From positions 1-64,000 of the forward strand of contig CACNTN010000004.1 in assembly GCA_902623395.1 (NCBI GenBank): 64,000 bases of DNA. Reading direction: 5' to 3'. Each line of letters starts with the position of its first letter. The first letter of the stretch is position 1. Origin of the DNA: an uncultured Pelagibacteraceae bacterium (GTDB lineage: Bacteria > Pseudomonadota > Alphaproteobacteria > Pelagibacterales > Pelagibacteraceae). Of the stretch, positions 56,447 to 64,000 are shown in pieces. The position numbers were made by a program, and so were the translations under genes. The notes under the pieces were generated by a model. That model was not told where the DNA came from. It made no database searches and saw only the letters and a list, made by a program, of their open reading frames with translations.

Positions 56447-56619
56447 GCAGTTTGTTCAAGGCAAACATCTTTAATAATAGGAACTGTTGTACAATCTAAG
56501 CACTTGTTCTCTTTTACCAAACAACCTTCACCTACAATTTTAATATCAACAACCCTGTCACATTGAGAGCATGTAACTGGTATTGTTAAACCACATTTTT
56601 TACAGCTATAAGTTTTCAT
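56443..56619 (-). CDS. 58-residue cysteine-rich (zinc-ribbon-like) protein
   Basis: A short minus-strand frame of 58 residues begins MKTYSCKKCGLTIPVTCSQC. Cysteines lie at positions 6, 9, 17, 20, 33, 40, 43 and 53, giving two CxxC pairs spaced like a zinc ribbon plus a third CxxC (NKCLDCTTVP). The eight cysteines in so short a protein strongly favour a real gene that binds zinc, iron or an Fe-S cluster. Two Fur-box-like palindromes lie 46-105 bases upstream, so iron or manganese control is likely. It converges on the DUF4174-like gene with a 4-base overlap. I do not know the family. Confidence 0.75.
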   Translation of the reverse strand: MKTYSCKKCGLTIPVTCSQCDRVVDIKIVGEGCLVKENKCLDCTTVPIIKDVCLEQTA

Positions 56620-56664
56620 AACTATAGCCTAAATAAAATTTATTGGAGTTCAACTAGTATGTTT

Positions 56665-56683
56665 AATAGTGAAAATCATTATC
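56665..56683. promoter_or_regulatory. Fur-box-like site 1
   Basis: AATAGTGAAAATCATTATC matches the classic 19-base Fur consensus (GATAATGATAATCATTATC) at 16 positions. On the minus strand it overlaps a possible promoter of the Cys-rich gene (TTGATA, 18 bases, CATACT), so binding would block transcription. The alphaproteobacterial Fur/Mur/Irr regulators recognise related sequences; which one acts here is not known. Confidence 0.6.
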
Positions 56684-56705
56684 AAAAAAAACTGAAGAAA
56701 TTGCT

Positions 56706-56724
56706 TTTAATGATAATCATTAGC
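56706..56724. promoter_or_regulatory. Fur-box-like site 2
   Basis: TTTAATGATAATCATTAGC contains the perfect 15-base palindrome TAATGATAATCATTA and matches the Fur consensus at 16 of 19 positions. It lies 41 bases from site 1, upstream of the Cys-rich gene and just after the thiolase stop. Two sites so close are unlikely by chance even in AT-rich DNA. Confidence 0.65.
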
Positions 56725-56755
56725 AAAGATATTTTAATTAAATTAATCAAAAAAA

Positions 56756-57928
56756 TTATCTTTCTACACACATAGCAATACCCATACCCCCGCCAATACA
56801 AAGTGTTGCTAAACCTTTTTTAGCATTTCTTTTTATCATCTCATGTATGAGTGTTACAAGAATTCTGGTTCCAGATGCTCCAATAGGATGACCTAAAGCT
56901 ATCGCACCACCATTGACATTTACTTTTTCATTAGGAATTGAAAGTGTTTTTATTACAGCTATACTCTGTGCTGCAAAGGCTTCATTAATTTCAAATAAAT
57001 CCACTTCATCAATTCTCCATCCAGCTAAGTCTATTGCTTTCTTCACAGATGGAATTGGTCCTGTTCCCATTAACGCAGGATCCACACCACAACTTGCCCA
57101 AGACTTTACAGTAACTAACTTTTCTAAGCCTCTTTTTTCTGCTTCTAAACTACTCATTAATGTAACAGCTGCAGCTCCATCATTAATCCCTGAAGCATTT
57201 CCAGCAGTCACGGTACCATCTTTTTTGAATACAGGCTTTAATCTTGATAAAGCATCCAAATTAATACCCTCTCTTGGATGCTCATCTTTATAAAAATCTG
57301 TCTCTGCTTTTTTTGATTTGATTTTAAAATTGATTATTTCCTCTTCAAATTTATTTTCTTTTTGGGCCTTAAGTGCTTTTTCTTGAGATTTTAAAGAAAA
57401 TTTATCCTGTTCATCTCTTGTTACCTGAAATTTTTCTGCAACATTTTCTGCTGTTACACCCATGTGATAACCATGAAAAGCATCCCATAATCCATCTTTA
57501 ATCATCGTATCTATTAATTCTCCATCACCTAATTTTTTTCCATCTCTTAAATGAATAGCATGAGGTGCTAATGACATATTCTCTTGTCCTCCAGCAATTA
57601 ATATTTTTGAGTTACCAGCTTTAATACTTTGGAATCCCGAAGCTATAGATCTTATTCCAGAGCCGCAGACTTGATTAACAATATATGCAGGAACTTCTTT
57701 AGGAACCCCAGCATGTATAGCAGCTTGTCTAGCTGGGTTTTGACCCGATCCACCTGTTAAAACTTGACCCAATATTATTTCGTCAAGATCAGTCGGTTTT
57801 ATATTAGATTTCTTAATTGATTCTGATATTACAGCAGAACCTAAATCTTCAGCTTTTACATTCTTTAAAGATTTTCCCAGCGTACCAACCGCTGTTCTTA
57901 TTGCAGAAGTGATGTATACATTGCTCAT
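56756..57928 (-). CDS. Acetyl-CoA acetyltransferase (thiolase)
   Basis: The protein has 390 residues. The nucleophilic cysteine lies in VNQVCGSGIRSIASGFQSIK, and GGQENMSLAPHAIHLRDGKK is typical of the biosynthetic thiolases. EINEAFAAQSIAVIKTLSI, NVNGGAIALGHPIGASGTRI and the second catalytic cysteine in ATLCIGGGMGIAMCVER complete the active site. It interconverts acetoacetyl-CoA and acetyl-CoA, which fits the acetoacetyl-CoA synthetase 2 kb away. A polyhydroxybutyrate role is possible, but no PHB genes are in the window. Confidence 0.94.
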   Translation of the reverse strand: MSNVYITSAIRTAVGTLGKSLKNVKAEDLGSAVISESIKKSNIKPTDLDEIILGQVLTGGSGQNPARQAAIHAGVPKEVPAYIVNQVCGSGIRSIASGFQSIKAGNSKILIAGGQENMSLAPHAIHLRDGKKLGDGELIDTMIKDGLWDAFHGYHMGVTAENVAEKFQVTRDEQDKFSLKSQEKALKAQKENKFEEEIINFKIKSKKAETDFYKDEHPREGINLDALSRLKPVFKKDGTVTAGNASGINDGAAAVTLMSSLEAEKRGLEKLVTVKSWASCGVDPALMGTGPIPSVKKAIDLAGWRIDEVDLFEINEAFAAQSIAVIKTLSIPNEKVNVNGGAIALGHPIGASGTRILVTLIHEMIKRNAKKGLATLCIGGGMGIAMCVER

Positions 57929-57943
57929 TTTTTTAATGTATAA

Positions 57944-59260
57944 TTATTGATATTTATTTTCAATTGAATTTTCTTTTCTAATCATACCAATCAAAATTCC
58001 AATAATTAGAAACAAATAAGTTGAATTACCAGTAGTAAAAAAGCTTCCTGTGCTTTTAATAGGAAAAATTTCAGCAATAAAAACAAATATAAAAGGGATA
58101 ATTATTATATTATTCTTAAATAACGATGTTGATATATATTTTTTGTAAAATGAATAATATAATATTATTAAAAATATAGTTGAAATAATAAAAAATCCTA
58201 AAATACCTGTCTCAGTCAAAATTTCTAAGTAGTAATTATGTGGATGCATATTACAAATAAAATCTTTATTTTTATCAATATTAGGTCTGTGATGACAATA
58301 AAATCTAAAATTTTTAATTCCACCACCTATAAATTTGTTCATTAACCAAGTGTCATAAAATGAAGAAAATTCTTTTAGATATTGGGGAGCGCTTTCATTA
58401 AAAAAATCTTTTTTAGCAACGTAAGTTGCAGTTTTTTTTATCTGATCAAAGAATCCCATGAAATTTACTCTAATAGGTTCGTTTGATTTGAATATAATCG
58501 TAAAAATAATAGAAAAAACAATTACAAAAGGTATTAAAAATTTTCGTGTTTGTTTGTTGAATAGAATTACTAAAAAAACAGTTAGCAAAAAAATAAGCGC
58601 AGGCATTCTATTACCAGATAAAATTATACCTGAAAAAATAATTATAAATAAAGAGACAACTAAATATTTATTTAAATTTTTTGGAATTTTATTACTAAAA
58701 TACAAAGGAATTAAAAAAAAAAGAAATAATGAGAATCTTTGAATAAATCCTCCGGCGATAAGTTCATCTCCGAAAGGTCCTGATAATTTTCTTCCTTGGG
58801 CAGTAAATCCAAATATATCTTTGCCTGTGATAAACTGTAATATAATATCTAAAGATACAAATAAAACAGAAATAGAGCAAAAAATAAAAAAAAGTTTTAA
58901 ATTAATTATATCCTTTTCAATTAAAAATCTAACAACTAAATAAAAGACTAAGTATTTTATAAAAAAAATTGATTTAAGAGGGGAAGCTAAATAGCTAATT
59001 ATACCCTCTAAATCAAAAAAGAAATAATTATAAAATCCTGTGAATAAAATAAAAATAAAAAAACAGATTATTAGTTTATCTAAAAAATGAAAATTTATTT
59101 TAAAAACTTTTCCTTTATAAAAGATAAATGATGTAACTATAAGCAGGATTAAATTAATATTAATTAACATATTTCCAGCGATAAAACTAAAAGGCATTAT
59201 AGCTAATAAAATACTCAGCAAAGATGTCTTCGAAATATTAAAAGTTGAAAGTAAATGCAT
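57944..59260 (-). CDS. O-antigen ligase/polymerase-like membrane protein
   Basis: I took the ATG at 59260 (MHLLSTFNISKTSLLSILLA), giving 438 residues; the frame also opens at a TTG at 59284. About eleven or twelve hydrophobic helices are visible. A large periplasmic loop follows about residue 270 (FFDQIKKTATYVAKKDFFNE ... MNKFIGGGIKNFRFYCHHRP). The segment HPHNYYLEILTETGILGFFI is the signature of the Wzy_C/O-antigen ligase family (HNxYLE-xE-GxxG). It should polymerise or ligate surface polysaccharide. It begins the glycan gene region that runs to the window end. Confidence 0.88.
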   Translation of the reverse strand: MHLLSTFNISKTSLLSILLAIMPFSFIAGNMLININLILLIVTSFIFYKGKVFKINFHFLDKLIICFFIFILFTGFYNYFFFDLEGIISYLASPLKSIFFIKYLVFYLVVRFLIEKDIINLKLFFIFCSISVLFVSLDIILQFITGKDIFGFTAQGRKLSGPFGDELIAGGFIQRFSLFLFFLIPLYFSNKIPKNLNKYLVVSLFIIIFSGIILSGNRMPALIFLLTVFLVILFNKQTRKFLIPFVIVFSIIFTIIFKSNEPIRVNFMGFFDQIKKTATYVAKKDFFNESAPQYLKEFSSFYDTWLMNKFIGGGIKNFRFYCHHRPNIDKNKDFICNMHPHNYYLEILTETGILGFFIISTIFLIILYYSFYKKYISTSLFKNNIIIIPFIFVFIAEIFPIKSTGSFFTTGNSTYLFLIIGILIGMIRKENSIENKYQ

Positions 59261-59336
59261 AATTTTAAGTTGTATGATAACCAATTATAACATGGATAAT
59301 TTTAAAAAAAAAAATTATATATGTTTACAATAAATT

Positions 59337-59413
59337 GCGCCTGTAGCTCAACTGGATAGAGCGCTTGGCTACGGACCAGGAGGTTCTGGGTTCAAATCCT
59401 AGCAGGCGCGCCA
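59337..59413 (+). tRNA. tRNA-Arg (anticodon ACG)
   Basis: The 77-base cloverleaf has acceptor strands GCGCCTG and CAGGCGC with encoded CCA. The D arm is AGCTCAACTGGATAGAGC. The anticodon arm CTTGG-CTACGGA-CCAGG gives anticodon ACG, which is converted to ICG by TadA. The T loop is GGTTCAAATCC. The next gene starts within 4 to 13 bases of its 3' end. Confidence 0.96.
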
Positions 59414-59416
59414 GAT

Positions 59417-60658
59417 ATGATTAAAATGAACTTAAATTTATTAATTCCAACATTAATTTTATCAACACTTGCCTCTAGAATTATTGCACTAATATTTTTT
59501 GGTGACACCAGTTTAGAAAATGAGTGGAAAGTTTTAGTTCATAATCTTTCAGAAAAAGGAGTTCTTGGTTATTATTTAGTTAATGATGAGTTTTTAGCTT
59601 CCCCGGGCCTAGCAGGTATAAATGATAATGTTTTACCCTCAGCATTCATGCCCCCACTTTATGCCTTTTTTATTTTCGTAATAAAATATATTTTTTCTAG
59701 TTTTGTAAATTTTGTAAATATAGTTATTATAATTCAAATTTTAATCAGTTTAATCGCGACATATATATTTTTTAAGATATTACAAATAAGCGAAAAACCT
59801 GTTGTTTCATTTTATACGGCGCTTATTTTTTCTTTAGTTCCTATAAACATTTATGCCAGTGTTCAAATCTCATCAATAAGCATTCAAGTGTTTTTATTAA
59901 TTTACTTTTTTTACATATTAAAAATATTTTCAAAAGATAAAATAATAAGTCAAAAAAATTTACTTATATTTTCTATTCTGTCGGGCTTATTAATATTAAT
60001 AAGGGGTGAGTTTATTCTCTTTTATATTTTAACAATACTTTATTTTTTCTTATTTTATACAAGGAACATTAAATCTATTTTAATTTCTTTATTTATCACT
60101 TTATTAGTTATAAGCCCGTATCTTATAAGAAACTATAATCAATTTAATACTTTTACCATTACAAAATCAATTGGGTATAATTTACTCAAGGGCAATAACC
60201 CAAGTTTCAAAATTGAAGGTAATCCTAGTTTCATAGATGAAAAATTTAATAGGGAAAATCTTCTAATTAAAACAGATAAAGATTACGAAATAAAATTAGA
60301 CAATTTTTATAAGGATAAAGCTCTGGAATACTTAAAAGATGAACCAGTTTTTTATTTAAAAAATTATTTTATAAAAGTTTTATCTTTTTTGACATTTGAT
60401 CCCTATTCTTCTTATGACAAATATTTTAATATATTTCACTTAGCTCCAAAACTAGTTTTGTCAATTTTTAGTATTTTAGGAGGAATAGTCGTAATTAAAA
60501 AAAAAGGATTTTTACAATATTTAAGTATTTATTTTTTTTCAAACGTTTTTTTCTTTTCAATTTTTTTTATTTTACCACGATACAGTTTAATTTTACTTCC
60601 AATACAAATTTTACTATCTTTAGAATTTATTAAATTTCTTATTAAGAAAATTCTTTAA
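59417..60658 (+). CDS. Glycosyltransferase-39-like membrane protein
   Basis: The protein has 413 residues (404 if the second ATG at 59426 is used) and about nine hydrophobic helices. The first periplasmic loop contains LASPGLAGINDNVLPSAFMP and PLYAFFIFVIKY, similar to the acidic loop and PP-LYP region of GT39/ArnT-like glycosyltransferases that use polyprenyl-phosphate sugars. LSGLLILIRGEFILFYILTI and LIRNYNQFNTFTITKSIGYN then LLKGNNPS also fit that superfamily. No exact function is claimed. The start is four bases after tRNA-Arg without a Shine-Dalgarno sequence. Its end overlaps a convergent epimerase gene by 17 bases. Confidence 0.75.
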   Translation: MIKMNLNLLIPTLILSTLASRIIALIFFGDTSLENEWKVLVHNLSEKGVLGYYLVNDEFLASPGLAGINDNVLPSAFMPPLYAFFIFVIKYIFSSFVNFVNIVIIIQILISLIATYIFFKILQISEKPVVSFYTALIFSLVPINIYASVQISSISIQVFLLIYFFYILKIFSKDKIISQKNLLIFSILSGLLILIRGEFILFYILTILYFFLFYTRNIKSILISLFITLLVISPYLIRNYNQFNTFTITKSIGYNLLKGNNPSFKIEGNPSFIDEKFNRENLLIKTDKDYEIKLDNFYKDKALEYLKDEPVFYLKNYFIKVLSFLTFDPYSSYDKYFNIFHLAPKLVLSIFSILGGIVVIKKKGFLQYLSIYFFSNVFFFSIFFILPRYSLILLPIQILLSLEFIKFLIKKIL

Positions 60659-61691
60659 TTAACTCTTTAATAATTCTAAAAGTAGAATATTTTTGTTTCC
60701 ATGATGGATATTTTTTTTTAAATTTTTTTAAATCAGAAATATACCATATGTGGTCACCAATTCTATTCTGAGAAATAATTTTACGTTTGATTTTTATTTT
60801 TGAAATTTTTTCTATTGTATTTAATGCTTCAATTATTGAGCAATTAGAATATCTTCCGCCTCCTATATTATATACTTCACCAACACCTGGTTTTTTAAAA
60901 AATTCCCAAAAGCAGGAAACTAAATCTTGGCTATGGATATTATCCCTAACTTGCTTACCTTTATAACCAATTAAAGTATACTTTTTATTTTGCAGGGACG
61001 ATTTTACTAAATAAGATAAAAATCCGTGCAGTTTCGCTCCGGAATGATTTGGACCAGTAATGCAACCTGCTCTAAAACATGCAGTTTTTAATCCAACATT
61101 TTTTCCATATTCTTGAACAATTAAGTCAGCGTAAGATTTAGAGGCTCCAAAAAAACTATGTGTACAATTATCTATCGACATAGTTTCATCAATACCATTT
61201 TGATATTTATGAGATTTTTTTAGTTCCCACCGAGTTTTTTTTTCTATTAAAGGCAATTTATTTGGATTATCTCCATAAACTTTATTTGTAGACATAAATA
61301 TAAATGGAGCCTTCGGCGCATAAAGTTTCGTTAGTTCCAAAAGATTTAATGTTCCTTTTGCATTAATATCAAAATCAATAAATGGTTGGTTTTTGGCCCA
61401 ATCATGAGAAGGTTGAGCAGCAGCGTGTATAACGATTTTAATTTTATTTCTATATTTATAAAAAATCTTTTTCAATTTACTGTAATTTCTTATATCTGTA
61501 TTGAAATGGTTATAATTTTTTAGATTTTTCTTTAGTTTCTTTTTTACCCAAGTTATGTCTCCATCATTACCAAAAAAAAATTTTCTATAATTATTATCTA
61601 TACCAACTATTTTAAAACCTTTTTTTGAAAAATAGAGACTAGACTCTGATCCTACAAGTCCACATGATCCTGTTATTAAAGCAATTTTCAT
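60642..61691 (-). CDS. NAD-dependent sugar-nucleotide epimerase (CDP-paratose 2-epimerase-like)
   Basis: The protein has 349 residues of the extended SDR family. The Rossmann motif ITGSCGLVGSESSLYFSKKG is followed by IVGIDNNYRKFFFGNDGDIT, which closely resembles CDP-paratose/tyvelose 2-epimerases. HAAAQPSHDWAKNQPFIDFD, MSTNKVYGDNPNKLP and the catalytic region SFFGASKSYADLIVQEYGKN follow; here FGASK takes the place of the usual YxxxK. The exact sugar is uncertain. It shares one base with the next epimerase gene. Confidence 0.82.
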   Translation of the reverse strand: MKIALITGSCGLVGSESSLYFSKKGFKIVGIDNNYRKFFFGNDGDITWVKKKLKKNLKNYNHFNTDIRNYSKLKKIFYKYRNKIKIVIHAAAQPSHDWAKNQPFIDFDINAKGTLNLLELTKLYAPKAPFIFMSTNKVYGDNPNKLPLIEKKTRWELKKSHKYQNGIDETMSIDNCTHSFFGASKSYADLIVQEYGKNVGLKTACFRAGCITGPNHSGAKLHGFLSYLVKSSLQNKKYTLIGYKGKQVRDNIHSQDLVSCFWEFFKKPGVGEVYNIGGGRYSNCSIIEALNTIEKISKIKIKRKIISQNRIGDHIWYISDLKKFKKKYPSWKQKYSTFRIIKELIKEFS

Positions 61692-62716
61692 TAAAAAAAA
61701 TTCCTAACATTTTTAAATTTATTCAGCCAGATGTAAATATCTTCAAGGATATCGTCTATATTTTTTGATGGTTTCCATTTATAAAATTTGATAATTTTTT
61801 TATTGTCGCTAACATAATAAGGAATATCAAATTTTGAGGTTTTTGATATTTTTTTTATTATAATTTTATTTTTTGTTAATTTTTCACATTTAGAAGTTAA
61901 ATCCAAAAGTGAAATTGCGTTAATTTTTCCTCCACCAATATTAAATATTTCATTATTAATTTTTTTAAATTTTTTAATTTGAAGCGCTAATATTTCACAA
62001 ACGTCTTTAATATGTAAAACATCTCTTATTTGATGACCTTTCCCTCCAAATCCAATATAAAACAATTTTTTTTTCAAATAATGTTTAGCTACCCATAATG
62101 GTATAAAACCTTGATCTTGCTTTCCAAACTGCCAAGGACCAGCAATTACTCCAAATCTATTAATTATATATTTAAGATCCTTTTTAAAGAATATTTCTTG
62201 AATTAATTTTTCCGAAGCTAACTTTGTAAAACCATAGAGGGAGCTCGCAGAAAAAGTTTCAAATTTTTCATTAATTACTTTTTGAATTTTTATAGGTCTA
62301 TTTAAGTTGTTTTTATTAATAAGTTTTTTGAGCTTTTCTATTGAATAGACTCTACTCGAAGATAAAAATATTATATTTGATTTATCTTTAATACATTTTT
62401 TTAAGATATTATAAGTTCCTACTAAATTTGTCCTAAAAACTTTATCTGGACTCTTTTCCGAGGCTTCTATTGCAGGCTCTGCGCAGCAATCAATTACTAA
62501 GTTAAATTTTGGTAATGAAATTACATTTTTAAAATTTTCAATATTTACTCGAAAATTTTTTATATTGTAACTCGAAAGCCTTTTTTTGTTGATTATCGAG
62601 CCCTTACGAGAAAGATTATCTAAACTATAAATTTTCGCTCCCTTAAGATTTTTTTTTAGATAAATAGCGATATTTGAGCCAACGAAACCACTACCGCCAG
62701 TAATTAGTATTTTCAT
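61691..62716 (-). CDS. NAD-dependent epimerase/dehydratase
   Basis: The protein has 341 residues of the extended SDR family. It shows ILITGGSGFVGSNIAIYLKK, YSLDNLSRKG, VIDCCAEPAIEASEKSPDKV, IIFLSSSRVYSIEKL, and the catalytic YGFTKLASEKLIQEI (YxxxK). FGVIAGPWQFGKQDQGFIPL and IRDVLHIKDVCEILALQI are typical of sugar-nucleotide enzymes similar to the CDP-paratose epimerase group next door. The pair probably acts in sequence on one nucleotide sugar. The N-terminal ATG is 43 bases from a divergent glycosyltransferase. Confidence 0.82.
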   Translation of the reverse strand: MKILITGGSGFVGSNIAIYLKKNLKGAKIYSLDNLSRKGSIINKKRLSSYNIKNFRVNIENFKNVISLPKFNLVIDCCAEPAIEASEKSPDKVFRTNLVGTYNILKKCIKDKSNIIFLSSSRVYSIEKLKKLINKNNLNRPIKIQKVINEKFETFSASSLYGFTKLASEKLIQEIFFKKDLKYIINRFGVIAGPWQFGKQDQGFIPLWVAKHYLKKKLFYIGFGGKGHQIRDVLHIKDVCEILALQIKKFKKINNEIFNIGGGKINAISLLDLTSKCEKLTKNKIIIKKISKTSKFDIPYYVSDNKKIIKFYKWKPSKNIDDILEDIYIWLNKFKNVRNFF

Positions 62717-62759
62717 TACAATTTAATTATCTTACTAATAGAAAAAAATAAACATATTT

Positions 62760-63470
62760 ATGCTTTCTATAATAATACCAGTCAGGAATGAATCCGATAG
62801 CTTAAAAGGCTTAATGGAACATTATTCCAAAAACTTAAGTAATATAAATTACGAAGTTTTAATAATTAACGATTTTAGTAAAGATGATACATTAGAAAAA
62901 GCAAAAAATTTATTTAAAAATCAAAATTTTAAAGTTTTAGACAACAAAAAAAAAGGACTTGGTGGTGCAATCAATTTAGGTATTAAAGAGGCCTCAGGAT
63001 CATTCGTAGCAATTATGATGGCCGATCAGTCTGATGATATAAATGATTTAATAAAGTATAACACTTTAATTAATACTGGTGATTATGATGCTATTTTAGG
63101 TTCGAGATTTATAAAAGAGTCAAAAGTTTTAAATTATCCAATTCAGAAATTAGTTTTAAATAGAATTTTTAATTATTTTGTTGGTTTAATTTTTTGGAAT
63201 AATTATAACGATTATACAAATGCTTTTAAGATTTATAAAAAGAAGACATTAAACGAAATAAGCCCGCTTATTTCAGAAAGTTTTAATATTTTTTTAGAGA
63301 TACCTTTAAAAATTATTTCAAGAAAATACAAATATAAAATTATTCCCATAAATTGGACTGGAAGAACAAAAGGTGTTTCTAAGTTTAAAATCAAAGAGCT
63401 TAGATCAAAATATTTATTTACATTAATTTATTGTTTTATAGAGAAAAATTTATTAAATTTAAAAAAATGA
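62760..63470 (+). CDS. Family 2 glycosyltransferase (dolichol-phosphate-mannose-synthase-like)
   Basis: The protein has 236 residues of the GT-A fold. LSIIIPVRNESDSLKGLMEH begins the nucleotide-sugar site. VLIINDFSKDDTLEKAK, the glycine-rich KKKGLGGAINLGIKEASGSF, and FVAIMMADQSDDINDLIKY (DxSDD, the metal-binding motif) follow. IPINWTGRTKGVSKFKIKEL is the C-terminal acceptor-side motif of polyprenyl-phosphate glycosyltransferases. No membrane helices follow. It may make the polyprenyl-phosphate sugar used by the GT39-like enzyme. Confidence 0.88.
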   Translation: MLSIIIPVRNESDSLKGLMEHYSKNLSNINYEVLIINDFSKDDTLEKAKNLFKNQNFKVLDNKKKGLGGAINLGIKEASGSFVAIMMADQSDDINDLIKYNTLINTGDYDAILGSRFIKESKVLNYPIQKLVLNRIFNYFVGLIFWNNYNDYTNAFKIYKKKTLNEISPLISESFNIFLEIPLKIISRKYKYKIIPINWTGRTKGVSKFKIKELRSKYLFTLIYCFIEKNLLNLKK

Positions 63471-63562
63471 AATTCCTATCAAATTTATCTTTACAAAAAT
63501 CAGTTATTGTTTTCTTTTTTTTTGTAGTGATTATATTACTTGGATTGTCAATGATATTATGA
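63467..63562 (+). CDS. 31-residue single-helix membrane peptide
   Basis: A short frame of 31 residues begins MKFLSNLSLQKSVIVFFFFV and continues as a hydrophobic helix (about 13-30). Its ATG overlaps the glycosyltransferase stop in ATGA, which suggests translational coupling. Its end overlaps the convergent uppP by 6 bases. The short length makes chance possible; the overlap and clean helix are the only support. Function is unknown. Confidence 0.45.
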   Translation: MKFLSNLSLQKSVIVFFFFVVIILLGLSMIL

Positions 63563-64000
63563 ATAAGCTATTATCATAAGGATTAATCCTAATAGTACTC
63601 TATAGTAAACAAAAATGTTTAAACTGAATTTATTTAAATACTTTAAAAAAAATTTAATAGTAATTAATGAAAAAATAAATGCGAATATAATTGCGGAAAA
63701 ATTCATTTTAGCATCAAACAAACTTTCTGAAAAAAAAATATTTTTTAATCCATAAATAGAAACTGCTCCTAGAATTGGAATTGAGATCAAGAAAGATATT
63801 TTGGCTGAGTCAACTCTACCAAATTTTAAAAGTCTTGCAGCGGTAATAGCTATACCAGACCTACTTACTCCAGGTATTAAAGATAATATTTGTAAGATAC
63901 CAATAAATATTGCCGACTTAAAACTGAAATTATTTTCGATATTTTTTTCTAGCTTAAATTTATCGCTAACAAACAACAAAATACCAAATATTATAGTTGT
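63557..64000 (-). CDS. uppP: Undecaprenyl-diphosphatase, C-terminal part (5' end outside window)
   Basis: The frame stays open to the window edge (the codons before 63979 read TTIIFGIL), so the true start lies beyond 64000. About 147 residues are visible. The family motif GILQILSLIPGVSRSGIAIT (GxxQ-x-ALIPG-SRSG) is complete, followed by helices and FSLNIFVYYRVLLGLILMII at the C-terminus, as in UppP/BacA. It recycles the lipid carrier for peptidoglycan and surface polysaccharide, which fits the glycan genes beside it. Confidence 0.93.
   Translation of the reverse strand, partial: TTIIFGILLFVSDKFKLEKNIENNFSFKSAIFIGILQILSLIPGVSRSGIAITAARLLKFGRVDSAKISFLISIPILGAVSIYGLKNIFFSESLFDAKMNFSAIIFAFIFSLITIKFFLKYLNKFSLNIFVYYRVLLGLILMIIAYS

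Overview
The window looks like a chromosome segment from a SAR11-clade (Pelagibacterales) alphaproteobacterium. It is very AT-rich, genes are packed with short or overlapping junctions, and there are no insertion sequences, phage genes or CRISPR arrays. Several gene orders are typical of Alphaproteobacteria: sucCDAB-lpd, priA followed by atpHAGDC, rplU-rpmA-obgE-proB-proA-nadD-rsfS-ctpA-rppH, metX-metW beside hisC-tyrA, argH-lipoprotein-lysA, and Suv3-type helicase to ferredoxin to CarD. A SAM-II riboswitch in front of metX is a further marker of this group. The strain cannot be named from the sequence alone.

Layout. 1-6994: TCA-cycle genes (end of sucC, sucD, sucA, sucB, lpdA). 7023-13819: priA and the F1 part of ATP synthase. 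13812-20381 (minus): rppH, ctpA, rsfS, nadD, proA, proB, obgE, rpmA, rplU, with a near-consensus promoter upstream. 20393-28447: gloB, the methionine genes metW/metX under SAM-II control, hisC-tyrA, plsC, lysA, a tiny lipoprotein and argH. 28478-34174: small redox and membrane genes (TlpA-like, HIG1, esterase, HNH, coq7, DsbB-like, YqaA-like), a two-HTH protein and a BASS transporter. 34190-40153: tRNA-Leu, an acyl-CoA synthetase, a 22-residue Lys/Arg peptide with its own promoter, ribosome-binding site and terminator, then carD-fdxA-terB-helicase. 40309-48477: an aminotransferase, a TAXI-type TRAP transporter, an unknown Cys-rich exported protein, an FG-GAP/ASPIC protein, a thioesterase and a DMT permease. 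48502-57928: pyruvate dehydrogenase E2 and an E1 carrying its own lipoyl domain, acetoacetyl-CoA synthetase, an HDAC-like hydrolase, a DUF4174-like protein, a 58-residue Cys-rich protein behind two Fur-box-like palindromes, and thiolase. 57944-64000: surface-polysaccharide genes around tRNA-Arg, ending in a partial uppP.

How the parts fit. PDH (48.5-52.8 kb) has no E3 gene beside it, so it probably shares the LpdA encoded at 5.6 kb with 2-oxoglutarate dehydrogenase. Acetoacetyl-CoA synthetase and thiolase together would convert acetoacetate to acetyl-CoA. MetX and MetW make O-acylhomoserine, with SAM feedback read by the riboswitch. The observations I rate most worth a second look are the 22-residue basic peptide, the Fur-box/Cys-rich mini-gene, the lipoyl-E1 fusion, and the overlapping pseudoknot/antiterminator/terminator layout at metX. 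No obviously new multi-gene system was found.
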